A DNA stretch of 6,236 nt from Flavobacteriales bacterium. Lineage in GTDB: Bacteria > Bacteroidota > Bacteroidia > Flavobacteriales > UA16. A model generated the notes under the pieces. It worked only from the letters and a program-made list of their open reading frames with translations, was not told the origin of the DNA and ran no database searches. Position 1 is the first letter of the stretch, and the number at the start of each line of letters is the position of its first letter. The stretch is taken from NCBI GenBank assembly GCA_002683735.1, contig NYTZ01000145.1, positions 1 to 6,236 of the forward strand, read 5' to 3'. Shown here one piece after another: positions 1 through 6,236 of the stretch. A program made the translations under genes and the position numbers.

Positions 1-875
1 TACCGACTGACCAGGAAGCCGCCACCCACTGCACCCGCGAGGCCAGCAGTGACGCCCGGTCCACCATTCAGGACGGCCCAACTCGTGGCAGTCCATCCGT
101 ATTGTTCGATGAACAGCGTGTTGGCAATGGGCGTCAAGAGAGCGCTGGGCATGCCAATCATCAAGCACAACGCCCATGTCCACCAGAAAGGGCGTTGGCG
201 CAACAACTCGCCGAGGGCGTTGGTCCATTCTTTGGTTGAGGATTGGGTCAATTGATCGTGGTTGGGCTCACGAAGAAATAGAGGGACTGCTCCAATCGCT
301 CCTACCACGCCCGCTTGGACAAGTGTGCCAACCGACCAGCCAAAGTGTTGAATGAGCAGAGCCAAACCCGCCCCGCCAAGAGCCGTGCCGCCGTATTTGG
401 CTCCGTACATGATGCCATTTGCCCGACCTCGTTCGCGGTCTGGCATCACGTCAACCGCCAGAGCATCGGTGCCCACATCCTGCAGTGCAGCGAACACGTT
501 GTGGGCCAACAGCCAAGCGGTGAGTTGATCTGGAGAAGCAAGGCCTTCCTGAGACAGGCCAAGCAGCGTTGCCATCATGCCGATTTGAGCGATCAGTATC
601 CAAGGCCGACGTCGCCCACCGGGAAGTCGGATGCCGTCCACCAGCGGTCCGCCAACGAATTTGAAACTCCAAGGCAAAACCACTGCGGCCAAGATTTTTC
701 CGATGGTGCTCGTATCCGCGCCTTGTTCCGCCAACAGCGCGGCAAGGGTGATGGTGGCGAAGCCCCAAGGGATACCTTGGGCGAGGTACAGCGCTGCCAC
801 AACCAGAAGCCTCCGGCTAGCGCAGTTTGGCCCTTCAATTTCGTACTTAGTGAAAATCAGAGTGAAGCTCCCCAC
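1..875 (-). CDS. AmpG-like major facilitator superfamily transporter, C-terminus beyond the left edge
   Basis: The frame is open from about 875 down to base 1 and gives 291 codons of a polytopic inner-membrane protein. From the GTG at 875-873, the first helix is near residues 23-44 with a YLAQGIPWGF motif. An LPWSFKF stretch and a basic loop GGRRRPW (86-92) follow, resembling the cytoplasmic loop 2-3 signature of the superfamily. LQDVGTDALAVD (131-142), ERGRANG (148-154) and YGAKYGG (157-163) resemble AmpG/acetyl-CoA transporter (PAT) permeases. A polar loop near 205-225 looks like the central cytoplasmic loop. AmpG imports muropeptides, but distant relatives carry other solutes, so the substrate is unknown. 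There is no in-frame ATG before residue 100. GTG at 875 overlaps the upstream phosphoesterase gene by 19 bases and has no clear ribosome site. A GTG at 800 has GGAGG nine bases upstream but would cut into the first helix. It is the fourth gene of the block; the C-terminal half is not visible. Confidence 0.85.
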   Translation of the reverse strand, partial: MGSFTLIFTKYEIEGPNCASRRLLVVAALYLAQGIPWGFATITLAALLAEQGADTSTIGKILAAVVLPWSFKFVGGPLVDGIRLPGGRRRPWILIAQIGMMATLLGLSQEGLASPDQLTAWLLAHNVFAALQDVGTDALAVDVMPDRERGRANGIMYGAKYGGTALGGAGLALLIQHFGWSVGTLVQAGVVGAIGAVPLFLREPNHDQLTQSSTKEWTNALGELLRQRPFWWTWALCLMIGMPSALLTPIANTLFIEQYGWTATSWAVLNGGPGVTAGLAGAVGGGFLVSR

Positions 876-2530
876 TGGGCAAAGAGGGGTTCCAAACTGG
901 CATTGGTCTGTTCGGGAGCGTTCGCAGCGCTTTCAGTTATGAACGGTACTGGTGTGGACCATTGGGACCACGCCAGGTTTTCATCTCGGTATCTCACCCG
1001 CCAAAACAACTGTTGGTCAGCGGGAAGCGCTGCATCAAAAGTTGTCTTTGTGACATCAGCGTCTTTGACGGTGTCGACGCTGTACCACGTGGCGTCTTTG
1101 TTGGGCGAACGCCACAAATTTCGGTAGCGGCGCCATGCCTCCTGAATGGGCTTCTGAAAGTCTTCGCTTTGATTTCCCGAAGCCACTTGCCAATGGCTTT
1201 CGTGGGCGAAGTTCCTTCCGTCACGGGCGTCAGGATCTTCAAAGGGGGTCGCTCGGAAGACCGTTCCAGTGGTGGACACGGGCTCACTGTCATTGTTGGG
1301 CGATAGTCCCTTGGGTGTTGTTGGAGGTAGCGGGTAACGCTTCAAGATGAAGAGATCAGTCTGCTTGTTGTCTTCCTTCACAAATTCGTTGCCGCGGCTG
1401 AGGCGGCGTAGCGTCATCGTGGGATCGTCTCCTGCGGTGGTCTCGATATGGCAGAAGCCCCAGTCAGGAGTGGATATTTCAAATTCTTCGTAATCCGCTT
1501 GCGGATATTCCCACCAATAATCTGGGTTGCCCATGCCGCTGGCCACGTTGACCATGCCGTGCATGTGATCGCGATGCTGTCCGCGGGAATACGAGTGGGT
1601 GTGCCCAAAGAAATGTACAGATGGTTTCCCGGTATCCCGAGAAAAGTGAACCATCTTCTCAACCACTTTCGTAGAAAATGATGTTTCGCCGGGGGTCCAA
1701 GACTCCGAGCGGTGGGGGTGGTGGAATTGCGCGAAGACGAAATCAATGTGTTCTGCTTTAGCGGCTGATTTCAGGACCGCATCAAGCCATGTCAGCTGAT
1801 CTTCGATCCGGTACCCATCGTTGGTATCGAGGCCAATGACTCGGCAGTTGCCTTGGTCGGTCCAGTACCAGTGTTCTTCATAACCTGGTGTCCCGTTGTC
1901 GGGAACGTCCACGTACTGAAAGTACAGCGGGTGATTTTGCTCGTGATTCCCCGGAGTTGCGTAGAAAGGAACGCTCCGAAAAAGCGTTGCGCCTTGACCA
2001 AAGAAGTCCCGTGTCCAGTGGGTGTGGTTCCCTCCGGTAGAAACCAAATCACCTGGAATCAAGATGAAATCCAGCGCAGCATTAAGCTCAGATTGAGCGT
2101 GCCTCATTGACCAGGGGACGATGCCCTGTTCGACCATCTCTTGGTGCTTGCGCGGGTTGGCGCTGTCCAGTTGCATATCCGAATAGGCAACGAATCGTTG
2201 AGGACCCTCATCACGGGCTAGAGCGGGCGTGCGGAATACATGGACCCCGTGCACCGCGTCTCCAGTTCTGACTCGGTACCAGACCCGATTGTCTGGAGGA
2301 AGATCTTCCAATGTGACGTGATGGACCAAGTGCCCTTCAACCGTGGTTTGCGATGTACCGCTTGCCGAACGGCCCAGGGCCTCAGTGGTCCCGTATTCCA
2401 CAATGGATTCGCTGACGTTGCCTTTGGTTTCCCAGGCCACCACGATTGAGGATGGGGTTGCGTTTTGCAGATACGGAGAAACCACAATTGTGTCGGGGAA
2501 GAGGCCCAACAATCCTAGAGCGAAGATCAT
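857..2530 (-). CDS. Purple-acid-phosphatase-like metallophosphoesterase
   Basis: A complete 557-residue protein. Residues 17-102 look like the fibronectin-type N-terminal domain of purple acid phosphatases (SPYLQN, then VVAWET, then VWYRVRTG). The calcineurin-like catalytic domain follows, with metal-ligand motifs in the usual order: SDMQ (117-120), GD (160-161), GNHE (194-197), HHPH (270-273) and GHTH (309-312). The family hydrolyses phosphate mono- or diesters with a two-metal centre. After about 380 comes a linker, then a tryptophan-rich region ending in WRVRYRDE and WSQWSTP (509-526), which looks like a second fibronectin-type domain. The ATG at 2530 is forced, because an in-frame TAG lies three codons upstream. 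The N-terminus has only a short hydrophobic run (residues 1-11) without a basic residue, a poor signal peptide, although relatives are usually exported. The gene starts 19 bases after the channel gene stops and its end overlaps the likely transporter start. The substrate is not predictable. Confidence 0.9.
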   Translation of the reverse strand: MIFALGLLGLFPDTIVVSPYLQNATPSSIVVAWETKGNVSESIVEYGTTEALGRSASGTSQTTVEGHLVHHVTLEDLPPDNRVWYRVRTGDAVHGVHVFRTPALARDEGPQRFVAYSDMQLDSANPRKHQEMVEQGIVPWSMRHAQSELNAALDFILIPGDLVSTGGNHTHWTRDFFGQGATLFRSVPFYATPGNHEQNHPLYFQYVDVPDNGTPGYEEHWYWTDQGNCRVIGLDTNDGYRIEDQLTWLDAVLKSAAKAEHIDFVFAQFHHPHRSESWTPGETSFSTKVVEKMVHFSRDTGKPSVHFFGHTHSYSRGQHRDHMHGMVNVASGMGNPDYWWEYPQADYEEFEISTPDWGFCHIETTAGDDPTMTLRRLSRGNEFVKEDNKQTDLFILKRYPLPPTTPKGLSPNNDSEPVSTTGTVFRATPFEDPDARDGRNFAHESHWQVASGNQSEDFQKPIQEAWRRYRNLWRSPNKDATWYSVDTVKDADVTKTTFDAALPADQQLFWRVRYRDENLAWSQWSTPVPFITESAANAPEQTNASLEPLFAQWGASL

Positions 2531-2549
2531 GGTCTCAAACTACTGCAAG

Positions 2550-3779
2550 CTATGCGTCCCGGCTACCGATCTCCTTGGCTTTCGACTTCCCAAGCTGTTG
2601 GGCGTCCGCATCGGTGATGGCTTCGAACGCAGTCGGCCGATCATTTGCCTGTGCCTGCTCCCCAATGTGCAGCGTTTGGGTTGGGAATGCAAATTCGACG
2701 CCAAGCCCTTGGGCCAAGCGCAGAATGTCCAGCATCAATTCATGTCTGCCGCGCAATTCATCGGCCCAAGTCTCGCAGTCAAAGAACATGTAAAGCAATA
2801 CATTCAAGCTGGATTCGCCGAAGCTGTTGAGTTCCACATAACACACATCCTTACGTGTGTCCTTGCGGTCCATGACGAGCGCTTTCACCCCACTGCAAAA
2901 CGCTTCGACCTGTTCGGGGGTTGACTCGTAGCGCAGGCCAAGATTTGCTTTGAATCTTCGGTAGTTCCGCTCGCCATAGTTGTCGACGATGGCGGTGGTC
3001 AGTTTGGCATTTGGAATGCTGACCAATGAGTTATAGAAAGTGCGGACCCGTGTGGAACGGAGGCCAACTTCTTCGACGGAACCATCTACCCCATCAATCT
3101 GAACCCAATCGCCAACAGAGAACGGTCGATCCAAGACAACGGTGACCGATCCGAACAAGTTTTCTAGGGTGTTTTGGGCGGCAAATGCGAACCCAATACC
3201 GCCTACCCCAAGTGCGCCAAGCAAAGGTGTGATGTGTAGACCGAGGAGTGGTGCAAGGTTTACGGCCCCCATCGCGATCACCAAGACTTTGAGCGTCTTA
3301 CGTCCAAGTGGCACCAAGATGTCGTCAAGGGGGCTTTCGGTATTGCCCGCTTTCTTGGTCGCCCACGCACCCAAGGCGTCGACACCTCGGAAACCAGCCA
3401 GAGTTCCCGCCAAGACCAAGAACACGCGCGCTCCGCCCTCAAAGATTTGAAGAACCGTTCCTTCGAATGACAAGAACGGCAAGAGCCGGCTCCAAACAAA
3501 TCCAGCGACCGCCAGACCCACAGCGCTGACCAGCTTTCGTTGAATCTCAACTTCACCCCCAATTAGTTTGCCAAGCAACCGGCCCAGCACGGATTTGATG
3601 AGAAGTTGTCCTACCAGTCCAAGGAAGATGACCAAAGCGAGGCCAACCCATTGCCATGCGGCAACATTCAAGAAAGTGGTATCAGGGAGCCAACTCAGCC
3701 AATCCTGAAGAAAGGCGAACGAGAAGCCTTCATCACCAGTTGGGGCAGGGATATCCGAAACTTGGTCGGTGCTTTGCAT
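2550..3779 (-). CDS. MscS-family mechanosensitive ion channel
   Basis: A complete 409-residue membrane protein that should open under membrane tension and release ions and small solutes during hypo-osmotic shock. Hydrophobic segments are visible near 42-62, 82-103, 114-132 and 160-178. The pore helix starts near 183 and runs through GVGGIGFAFAAQNTLENLFG (191-210). DRPFSVGDWVQI (217-228) leads into the beta domain, followed by EEVGLRSTRVRT (236-247) and the VSIPNAKL signature (253-260). The cytoplasmic vestibule ends with FPTQTLHI (365-372), the usual family ending, and then a polar tail of about 37 residues. By eye, the E. coli MscS pore leucines 105 and 109 correspond to Ile195 and Phe199, and Gly113 to Asn203. 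E. coli MscS has 286 residues and three helices, so this protein carries about two extra N-terminal helices, as larger homologues do. The ATG at 3779 lies 26 bases after the aminomutase stop. It has only a weak ribosome site. Confidence 0.95.
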   Translation of the reverse strand: MQSTDQVSDIPAPTGDEGFSFAFLQDWLSWLPDTTFLNVAAWQWVGLALVIFLGLVGQLLIKSVLGRLLGKLIGGEVEIQRKLVSAVGLAVAGFVWSRLLPFLSFEGTVLQIFEGGARVFLVLAGTLAGFRGVDALGAWATKKAGNTESPLDDILVPLGRKTLKVLVIAMGAVNLAPLLGLHITPLLGALGVGGIGFAFAAQNTLENLFGSVTVVLDRPFSVGDWVQIDGVDGSVEEVGLRSTRVRTFYNSLVSIPNAKLTTAIVDNYGERNYRRFKANLGLRYESTPEQVEAFCSGVKALVMDRKDTRKDVCYVELNSFGESSLNVLLYMFFDCETWADELRGRHELMLDILRLAQGLGVEFAFPTQTLHIGEQAQANDRPTAFEAITDADAQQLGKSKAKEIGSRDA

Positions 3780-3805
3780 CCCCGGATTCTACGGTTGAAA
3801 GTGCC

Positions 3806-5200
3806 TTATTCGTCAGAACTGCCAACGGTGAGTGGAATTCCCTCTTCAGAAGGTGAGTCGGAGCCCCAATTACCGGGCCAGAATTTTGCGTCGGCCTCGG
3901 TGAGGGGTTCGAGTTCGTCAAACCATGAAGCCGTAGTGCTGTATTTGGCAAAGAAAGGTCTTCGAACCATCTCCGGGTTCCGACACTGCAAGTATTCCAA
4001 GGCGAGCGCTTTGCCGCCGGACAGATCTACTGGGCCCAAGACATGTACTTTGCCGGGGAACGCGCTCATGGATGGTCCACGGACAGTCCGGCAGATCCCG
4101 GAAAGCTCTCGGTAGGCCTCTCGGAAGATGTTCCACACGTCCACCAATGGAAGTTCAAACCACTTTTTCGGCCCCGTGTCTCGTTCTACAAACATGTAGT
4201 ACGGAATGAGTCCTTGGTCGGCCCCTTCGCGCCACATGTCCTTCCAGATGCCAGCGTTGTCATTGACATGCCGTATGACGGGACTTTGCATGCGGATGTT
4301 GGCTCCAGTCATTCGGATGCGACGAATGGCTTCACGCGAGACGTCGGTCTTCAGTTCCACACCGTGGGAGTAGTGGCCCATGATGCCTAGGGTGCGTCCG
4401 CTCTTGACCACATCCTCAAAGAGGCGCAATACGTCATCGGCGTCCGCATCGCTGACATAGCGCTGTGGCCAGTACGCCACGCTCTTGGTGCCGATGCGGA
4501 TGGTTCGAATGTGTTCAAGTTCTGGGTCTTCCAAAATGGGACGGATGTATCGTTCCAGAACCTTGGCTTTCATGACCATGGGGTCGCCGCCAGTGAAAAG
4601 CACGTCGCTGACTTCTGGGTGCTGTCGCAAGTACCGCACCAATTGATCCACTTCTTTGTTGGCGAATTTGAGGTCTTCGTCGCCGATGAACTGGGCCCAG
4701 CGGAAGCAGAAGGTGCAGTAGGCGTGGCAGGTTTGTCCGTGCGCGGGGAAGAAAAGAACGGTCTCGCGGTATTTGTGCTGGAGTCCGGGGACGGGTTCGC
4801 CATCGACGTGGGGCACGTTGTGGGTCATTTGCCCGGCGGGATGTGGATTGAGCCGATTGCGGATGCGTTCGACAGCCGTATTGATCTCTGGCTTTGCAGC
4901 TTCGCTGCGCACCAAGTCGCGGACTTCGTTGAACTCGTCTTCTTCCAGCATTCCTGAGCGGGGAAAGACCAGGTTGAAGATGGGGTCATTGGGCACGTTG
5001 TTCCAGTCGATCAACTCATCCATCACGTACTTATTGGTTCGGAATGGCAGCACTAGTGAAAGCACCTCAATGCCTTCACGAAGCTCAGGGTCCAAGCTAG
5101 CCCACTGGGTGGTCTTCTCCACGTTGGAGCGGGTTACGGCTTGGAATTTCGGGGCTGGATCTTGGGTCGACTGGATCATGTTCGTGGGAGCGTGCTGCAC
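3806..5200 (-). CDS. KamA-family radical SAM/PLP aminomutase, substrate uncertain
   Basis: A complete 464-residue cytoplasmic enzyme of the lysine 2,3-aminomutase family, which moves an amino group from C2 to C3 using a [4Fe-4S] cluster, S-adenosylmethionine and PLP. The cluster motif is C158-x3-C162-x2-C165 (CHAYCTFC). FTGGDP (202-207) is the SAM-side glycine motif, followed by a barrel domain. SGGK (394-397) matches the PLP-lysine motif GGGGK, making Lys397 the likely PLP lysine. By eye, the two aspartates that hold the lysine side chain in the clostridial enzyme (293 and 330) align with Arg340 and Pro390. Only one cysteine (406) follows Lys397, so the C-terminal zinc cysteines of the clostridial enzyme appear absent. 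The N-terminal segment (17-83) contains WNNVPNDPIF and is typical of a divergent KamA subgroup of unknown substrate. GTG at 5200 is the longest start; ATG at 5179 (residue 8) is a good alternative. Neither has a strong ribosome site. It is the first gene of the leftward block. EpmB is a relative but is shorter. Confidence 0.88.
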   Translation of the reverse strand: MQHAPTNMIQSTQDPAPKFQAVTRSNVEKTTQWASLDPELREGIEVLSLVLPFRTNKYVMDELIDWNNVPNDPIFNLVFPRSGMLEEDEFNEVRDLVRSEAAKPEINTAVERIRNRLNPHPAGQMTHNVPHVDGEPVPGLQHKYRETVLFFPAHGQTCHAYCTFCFRWAQFIGDEDLKFANKEVDQLVRYLRQHPEVSDVLFTGGDPMVMKAKVLERYIRPILEDPELEHIRTIRIGTKSVAYWPQRYVSDADADDVLRLFEDVVKSGRTLGIMGHYSHGVELKTDVSREAIRRIRMTGANIRMQSPVIRHVNDNAGIWKDMWREGADQGLIPYYMFVERDTGPKKWFELPLVDVWNIFREAYRELSGICRTVRGPSMSAFPGKVHVLGPVDLSGGKALALEYLQCRNPEMVRRPFFAKYSTTASWFDELEPLTEADAKFWPGNWGSDSPSEEGIPLTVGSSDE

Positions 5201-5286
5201 AAAGGGGCCGCGAAGGACACGGTCCGCTGAGCTGGATCTTCAAAGGTGCTTCACAGGACCGCCCTGGACGCAAATCAGACCAAGCA

Positions 5287-5307
5287 TGGCCTGAGTTAAC
5301 CTGGCCA
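5287..5307. repeat. Weak 5-bp inverted repeat in the aminomutase leader
   Basis: TGGCC (5287-5291) and GGCCA (5303-5307) pair perfectly across an 11-base spacer that contains the palindrome GTTAAC (5296-5301). The spacer length equals that of the repeat 30 bases to the right (5337-5359), but the arm sequences differ. It could be a regulator site or a small leader hairpin for the leftward transcript. Five base pairs are close to chance expectation. Confidence 0.15.
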
Positions 5308-5336
5308 CATCTCTCCGAGGCTGGGTCGGTTTGGTC

Positions 5337-5359
5337 CGTCGAGTGTAATGGAGTCGACG
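5337..5359. repeat. Perfect 6-bp inverted repeat with an 11-base spacer, possible operator
   Basis: CGTCGA (5337-5342) and TCGACG (5354-5359) are exact reverse complements separated by 11 bases. The layout, two 6-bp half-sites about two helical turns from end to end, is that of a dimeric regulator site. The spacer includes TACACT on the minus strand, a possible -10 for the leftward block, so a bound protein could block that promoter. The repeat is too short and widely spaced to make a stable hairpin, and it has no T-run, so it is not a terminator. A 6-bp match can arise by chance; the function is inferred only from its position. Confidence 0.35.
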
Positions 5360-5439
5360 AACTTTGGGCAGGATCACACTTTAATTTACGTTTTCCGCCA
5401 CATCTTATAGATCTCGTGTTCGATAATGTCTCGGCAAAG

Positions 5440-6236
5440 ATGTTCCATCCACCGCCCATCATTTTGCTTGGTACCCATCGATCAGGGACTTCCTGGTTGG
5501 GGCGTTTGTTTGAGGCCTGTCCCGGAACGGTGTACTGGTCAGAACCCCGGCCGGTGTGGATGCGTGGCGATCCTGCCCGCGACGACGATGCCATACCTGT
5601 GGAGCGCGCCACACCCGACATCTGCAATTCCATTCGTGAGACCATCCAACAGCGTGTTCAAGCTGCAGGTGGGGGGCAGTTTTGTGAAAAAACGCCAAGC
5701 AACTGTCTGCGTGCCGACTATGTCGCCCGAGTGCTCCCCGAAGCAAAGTTCATTGTCGTTGTTCGGGACGGACGTTCAGTCCTGAGATCAAGCGACGAAA
5801 TCCAGGGGCAGGGCATCAACCGCCGAAGATTGATCACGCGCATGCGCGAAGTTCCGCCATGGCAGTGGCCCAAGTATGCCCCGGTTGCGTTCGAGACCCT
5901 TGGCGCAAAGTTGTTCAAACGCAAGTTGTCTTGGTGGGGGCCAAAACCAGCGGGCTGGCGTGAGACAATGGCCCTGTCCAAAGGGGCACGATTGGGTTGG
6001 CAATGGTCGGAGACTTTGCGAGCAGCACTTGATGCGACCTCGCATTTTGATCAAGATCGTGTCTTCCAATTTCGGTACGAAGACATGATGTCATCTCCCC
6101 AGAAAACTATGGCCGGACTGGTTGATTTTTGTGGATTCGAACATGGTCAAATCATGATCGATCGCGCTGTGCAAGAGGCTGATCCCACCCGAATCGATCG
6201 GTGGCGATCAGAATTGGATCCAGAAGTGGTGCAAGA
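5440..6236 (+). CDS. PAPS-dependent sulfotransferase, C-terminus beyond the right edge
   Basis: The frame is open from the ATG at 5440 to the window end, 265 codons without a stop. The N-terminus PIILLGTHRSGTSWLGRLF (6-24) is the P-loop-like 5'-phosphosulfate-binding motif of the sulfotransferase family. CEKTPSN (82-88) is a conserved motif that follows in bacterial members. KFIVVVRDGRSVLRS (103-117) supplies the 3'-phosphate-binding arginine and serine (about Arg109 and Ser113). FRYEDMMSSP (211-220) matches the conserved YEDL-x-P stretch near the end of the catalytic domain. The enzyme should transfer sulfate from PAPS to a hydroxyl or amine of a carbohydrate, lipid or other small molecule; the acceptor cannot be read from sequence. 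There is no signal peptide, so it is probably cytosolic. An in-frame GTG at 5416 is possible, but the ATG places the core motif at the usual distance from the N-terminus. The ribosome site is weak (AAAG directly before the ATG). It is transcribed divergently from the aminomutase block. Confidence 0.92.
   Translation, partial: MFHPPPIILLGTHRSGTSWLGRLFEACPGTVYWSEPRPVWMRGDPARDDDAIPVERATPDICNSIRETIQQRVQAAGGGQFCEKTPSNCLRADYVARVLPEAKFIVVVRDGRSVLRSSDEIQGQGINRRRLITRMREVPPWQWPKYAPVAFETLGAKLFKRKLSWWGPKPAGWRETMALSKGARLGWQWSETLRAALDATSHFDQDRVFQFRYEDMMSSPQKTMAGLVDFCGFEHGQIMIDRAVQEADPTRIDRWRSELDPEVVQ

Larger units (their letters stand above)
5201..5439. promoter_or_regulatory. Divergent intergenic region between the aminomutase block and the sulfotransferase gene
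   Basis: These 239 bases separate two divergently transcribed genes, so they should carry the promoter of the four-gene leftward block and that of the rightward gene. I see no convincing coding sequence, tRNA or terminator. The stretch 5380-5412 is AT-rich compared with its surroundings. It contains TTTACG (5385-5390) and TATAGA (5406-5411), a weak sigma-70-like pair with a short 15-base spacer, about 28 bases before the sulfotransferase ATG. On the minus strand, TACACT (5348-5343) could be a -10 element, but I find no good -35. Two short inverted repeats lie in the region (listed separately). The region may also contain the 5' leader of the aminomutase transcript. Confidence 0.5.

Noticed and set aside
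451..838. Two minus-strand open frames (451-768 and 593-838)
   Set aside because: They overlap the transporter gene in other frames. The membrane motifs (YLAQGIPWGF, ERGRANG) are in the third frame, which stays open to the left edge.
315..1127. Plus-strand open frame of 270 codons
   Set aside because: It lies opposite the transporter and phosphoesterase frames, which carry clear family motifs. Its own translation shows no recognisable domain or membrane pattern.
2343..2924. Plus-strand open frame of 193 codons
   Set aside because: It is antisense to the junction of the phosphoesterase and channel genes and has no recognisable domain.
3606..4115. Plus-strand open frame of 169 codons
   Set aside because: It is antisense to the aminomutase end and channel start, both secure by motif. 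No independent evidence supports it.
4511..4957. Plus-strand open frame of 148 codons, hydrophobic and valine-rich
   Set aside because: It is the mirror of the radical SAM core, including the cluster motif. Its hydrophobic look follows from the codons on the other strand.
5201..5439. Riboswitch or structured RNA leader before the aminomutase gene
   Set aside because: I saw only one weak 5-bp repeat, and no conserved riboswitch core (such as lysine or glycine type) or intrinsic terminator.
5416..5439. Upstream GTG start for the sulfotransferase
   Set aside because: It is in frame but has no ribosome site. The ATG at 5440 already gives the normal short lead before the PAPS-binding motif.
5097..5645. 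Minus-strand open frame of 182 codons spanning the intergenic region
   Set aside because: It overlaps both the aminomutase N-terminus and the sulfotransferase P-loop in wrong frames. Its composition is low-information, rich in Ser, Arg and Pro.

Overview
The window looks like ordinary bacterial chromosome, gene-dense and moderately GC-rich by eye. It holds five protein-coding genes and no RNA gene, insertion sequence, CRISPR array or clear terminator. Four genes run leftward in one compact block from 5200 to beyond the left edge. A fifth runs rightward from 5440 and leaves the right edge. The host cannot be named from this sequence. Weak Shine-Dalgarno signals, GTG starts, a PAPS-dependent sulfotransferase and a purple-acid-phosphatase-like protein would fit a marine planctomycete or a similar environmental Gram-negative lineage. 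That is a guess.

Layout along the minus-strand block, in transcription order. (1) 5200-3806 encodes a KamA-family radical SAM/PLP aminomutase with an intact iron-sulfur cluster motif. By eye, the residues that bind the lysine side chain in true lysine 2,3-aminomutase are replaced. (2) 3779-2550 encodes an MscS-family mechanosensitive channel with extra N-terminal membrane segments. (3) 2530-857 encodes a purple-acid-phosphatase-like metallophosphoesterase with beta-rich domains on both sides. (4) 875-1 encodes the N-terminal part of an AmpG-like major facilitator transporter; its start probably overlaps the end of gene 3. The gaps are 26 and 19 bases, followed by an overlap of about 19 bases, so co-transcription is likely.

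The region 5201-5439 separates this block from the divergent sulfotransferase gene and should hold both promoters. It contains a perfect 6-bp inverted repeat with an 11-base spacer at 5337-5359, a possible operator.

The most interesting reading is the KamA/MscS pair. Aminomutases of this family make beta-amino acids that serve as compatible solutes (N-acetyl-beta-lysine, beta-glutamate), and MscS channels release solutes on osmotic downshock. The basic residue at the side-chain-binding position points to an acidic substrate rather than lysine. This is inference and needs an alignment or structure to test it.
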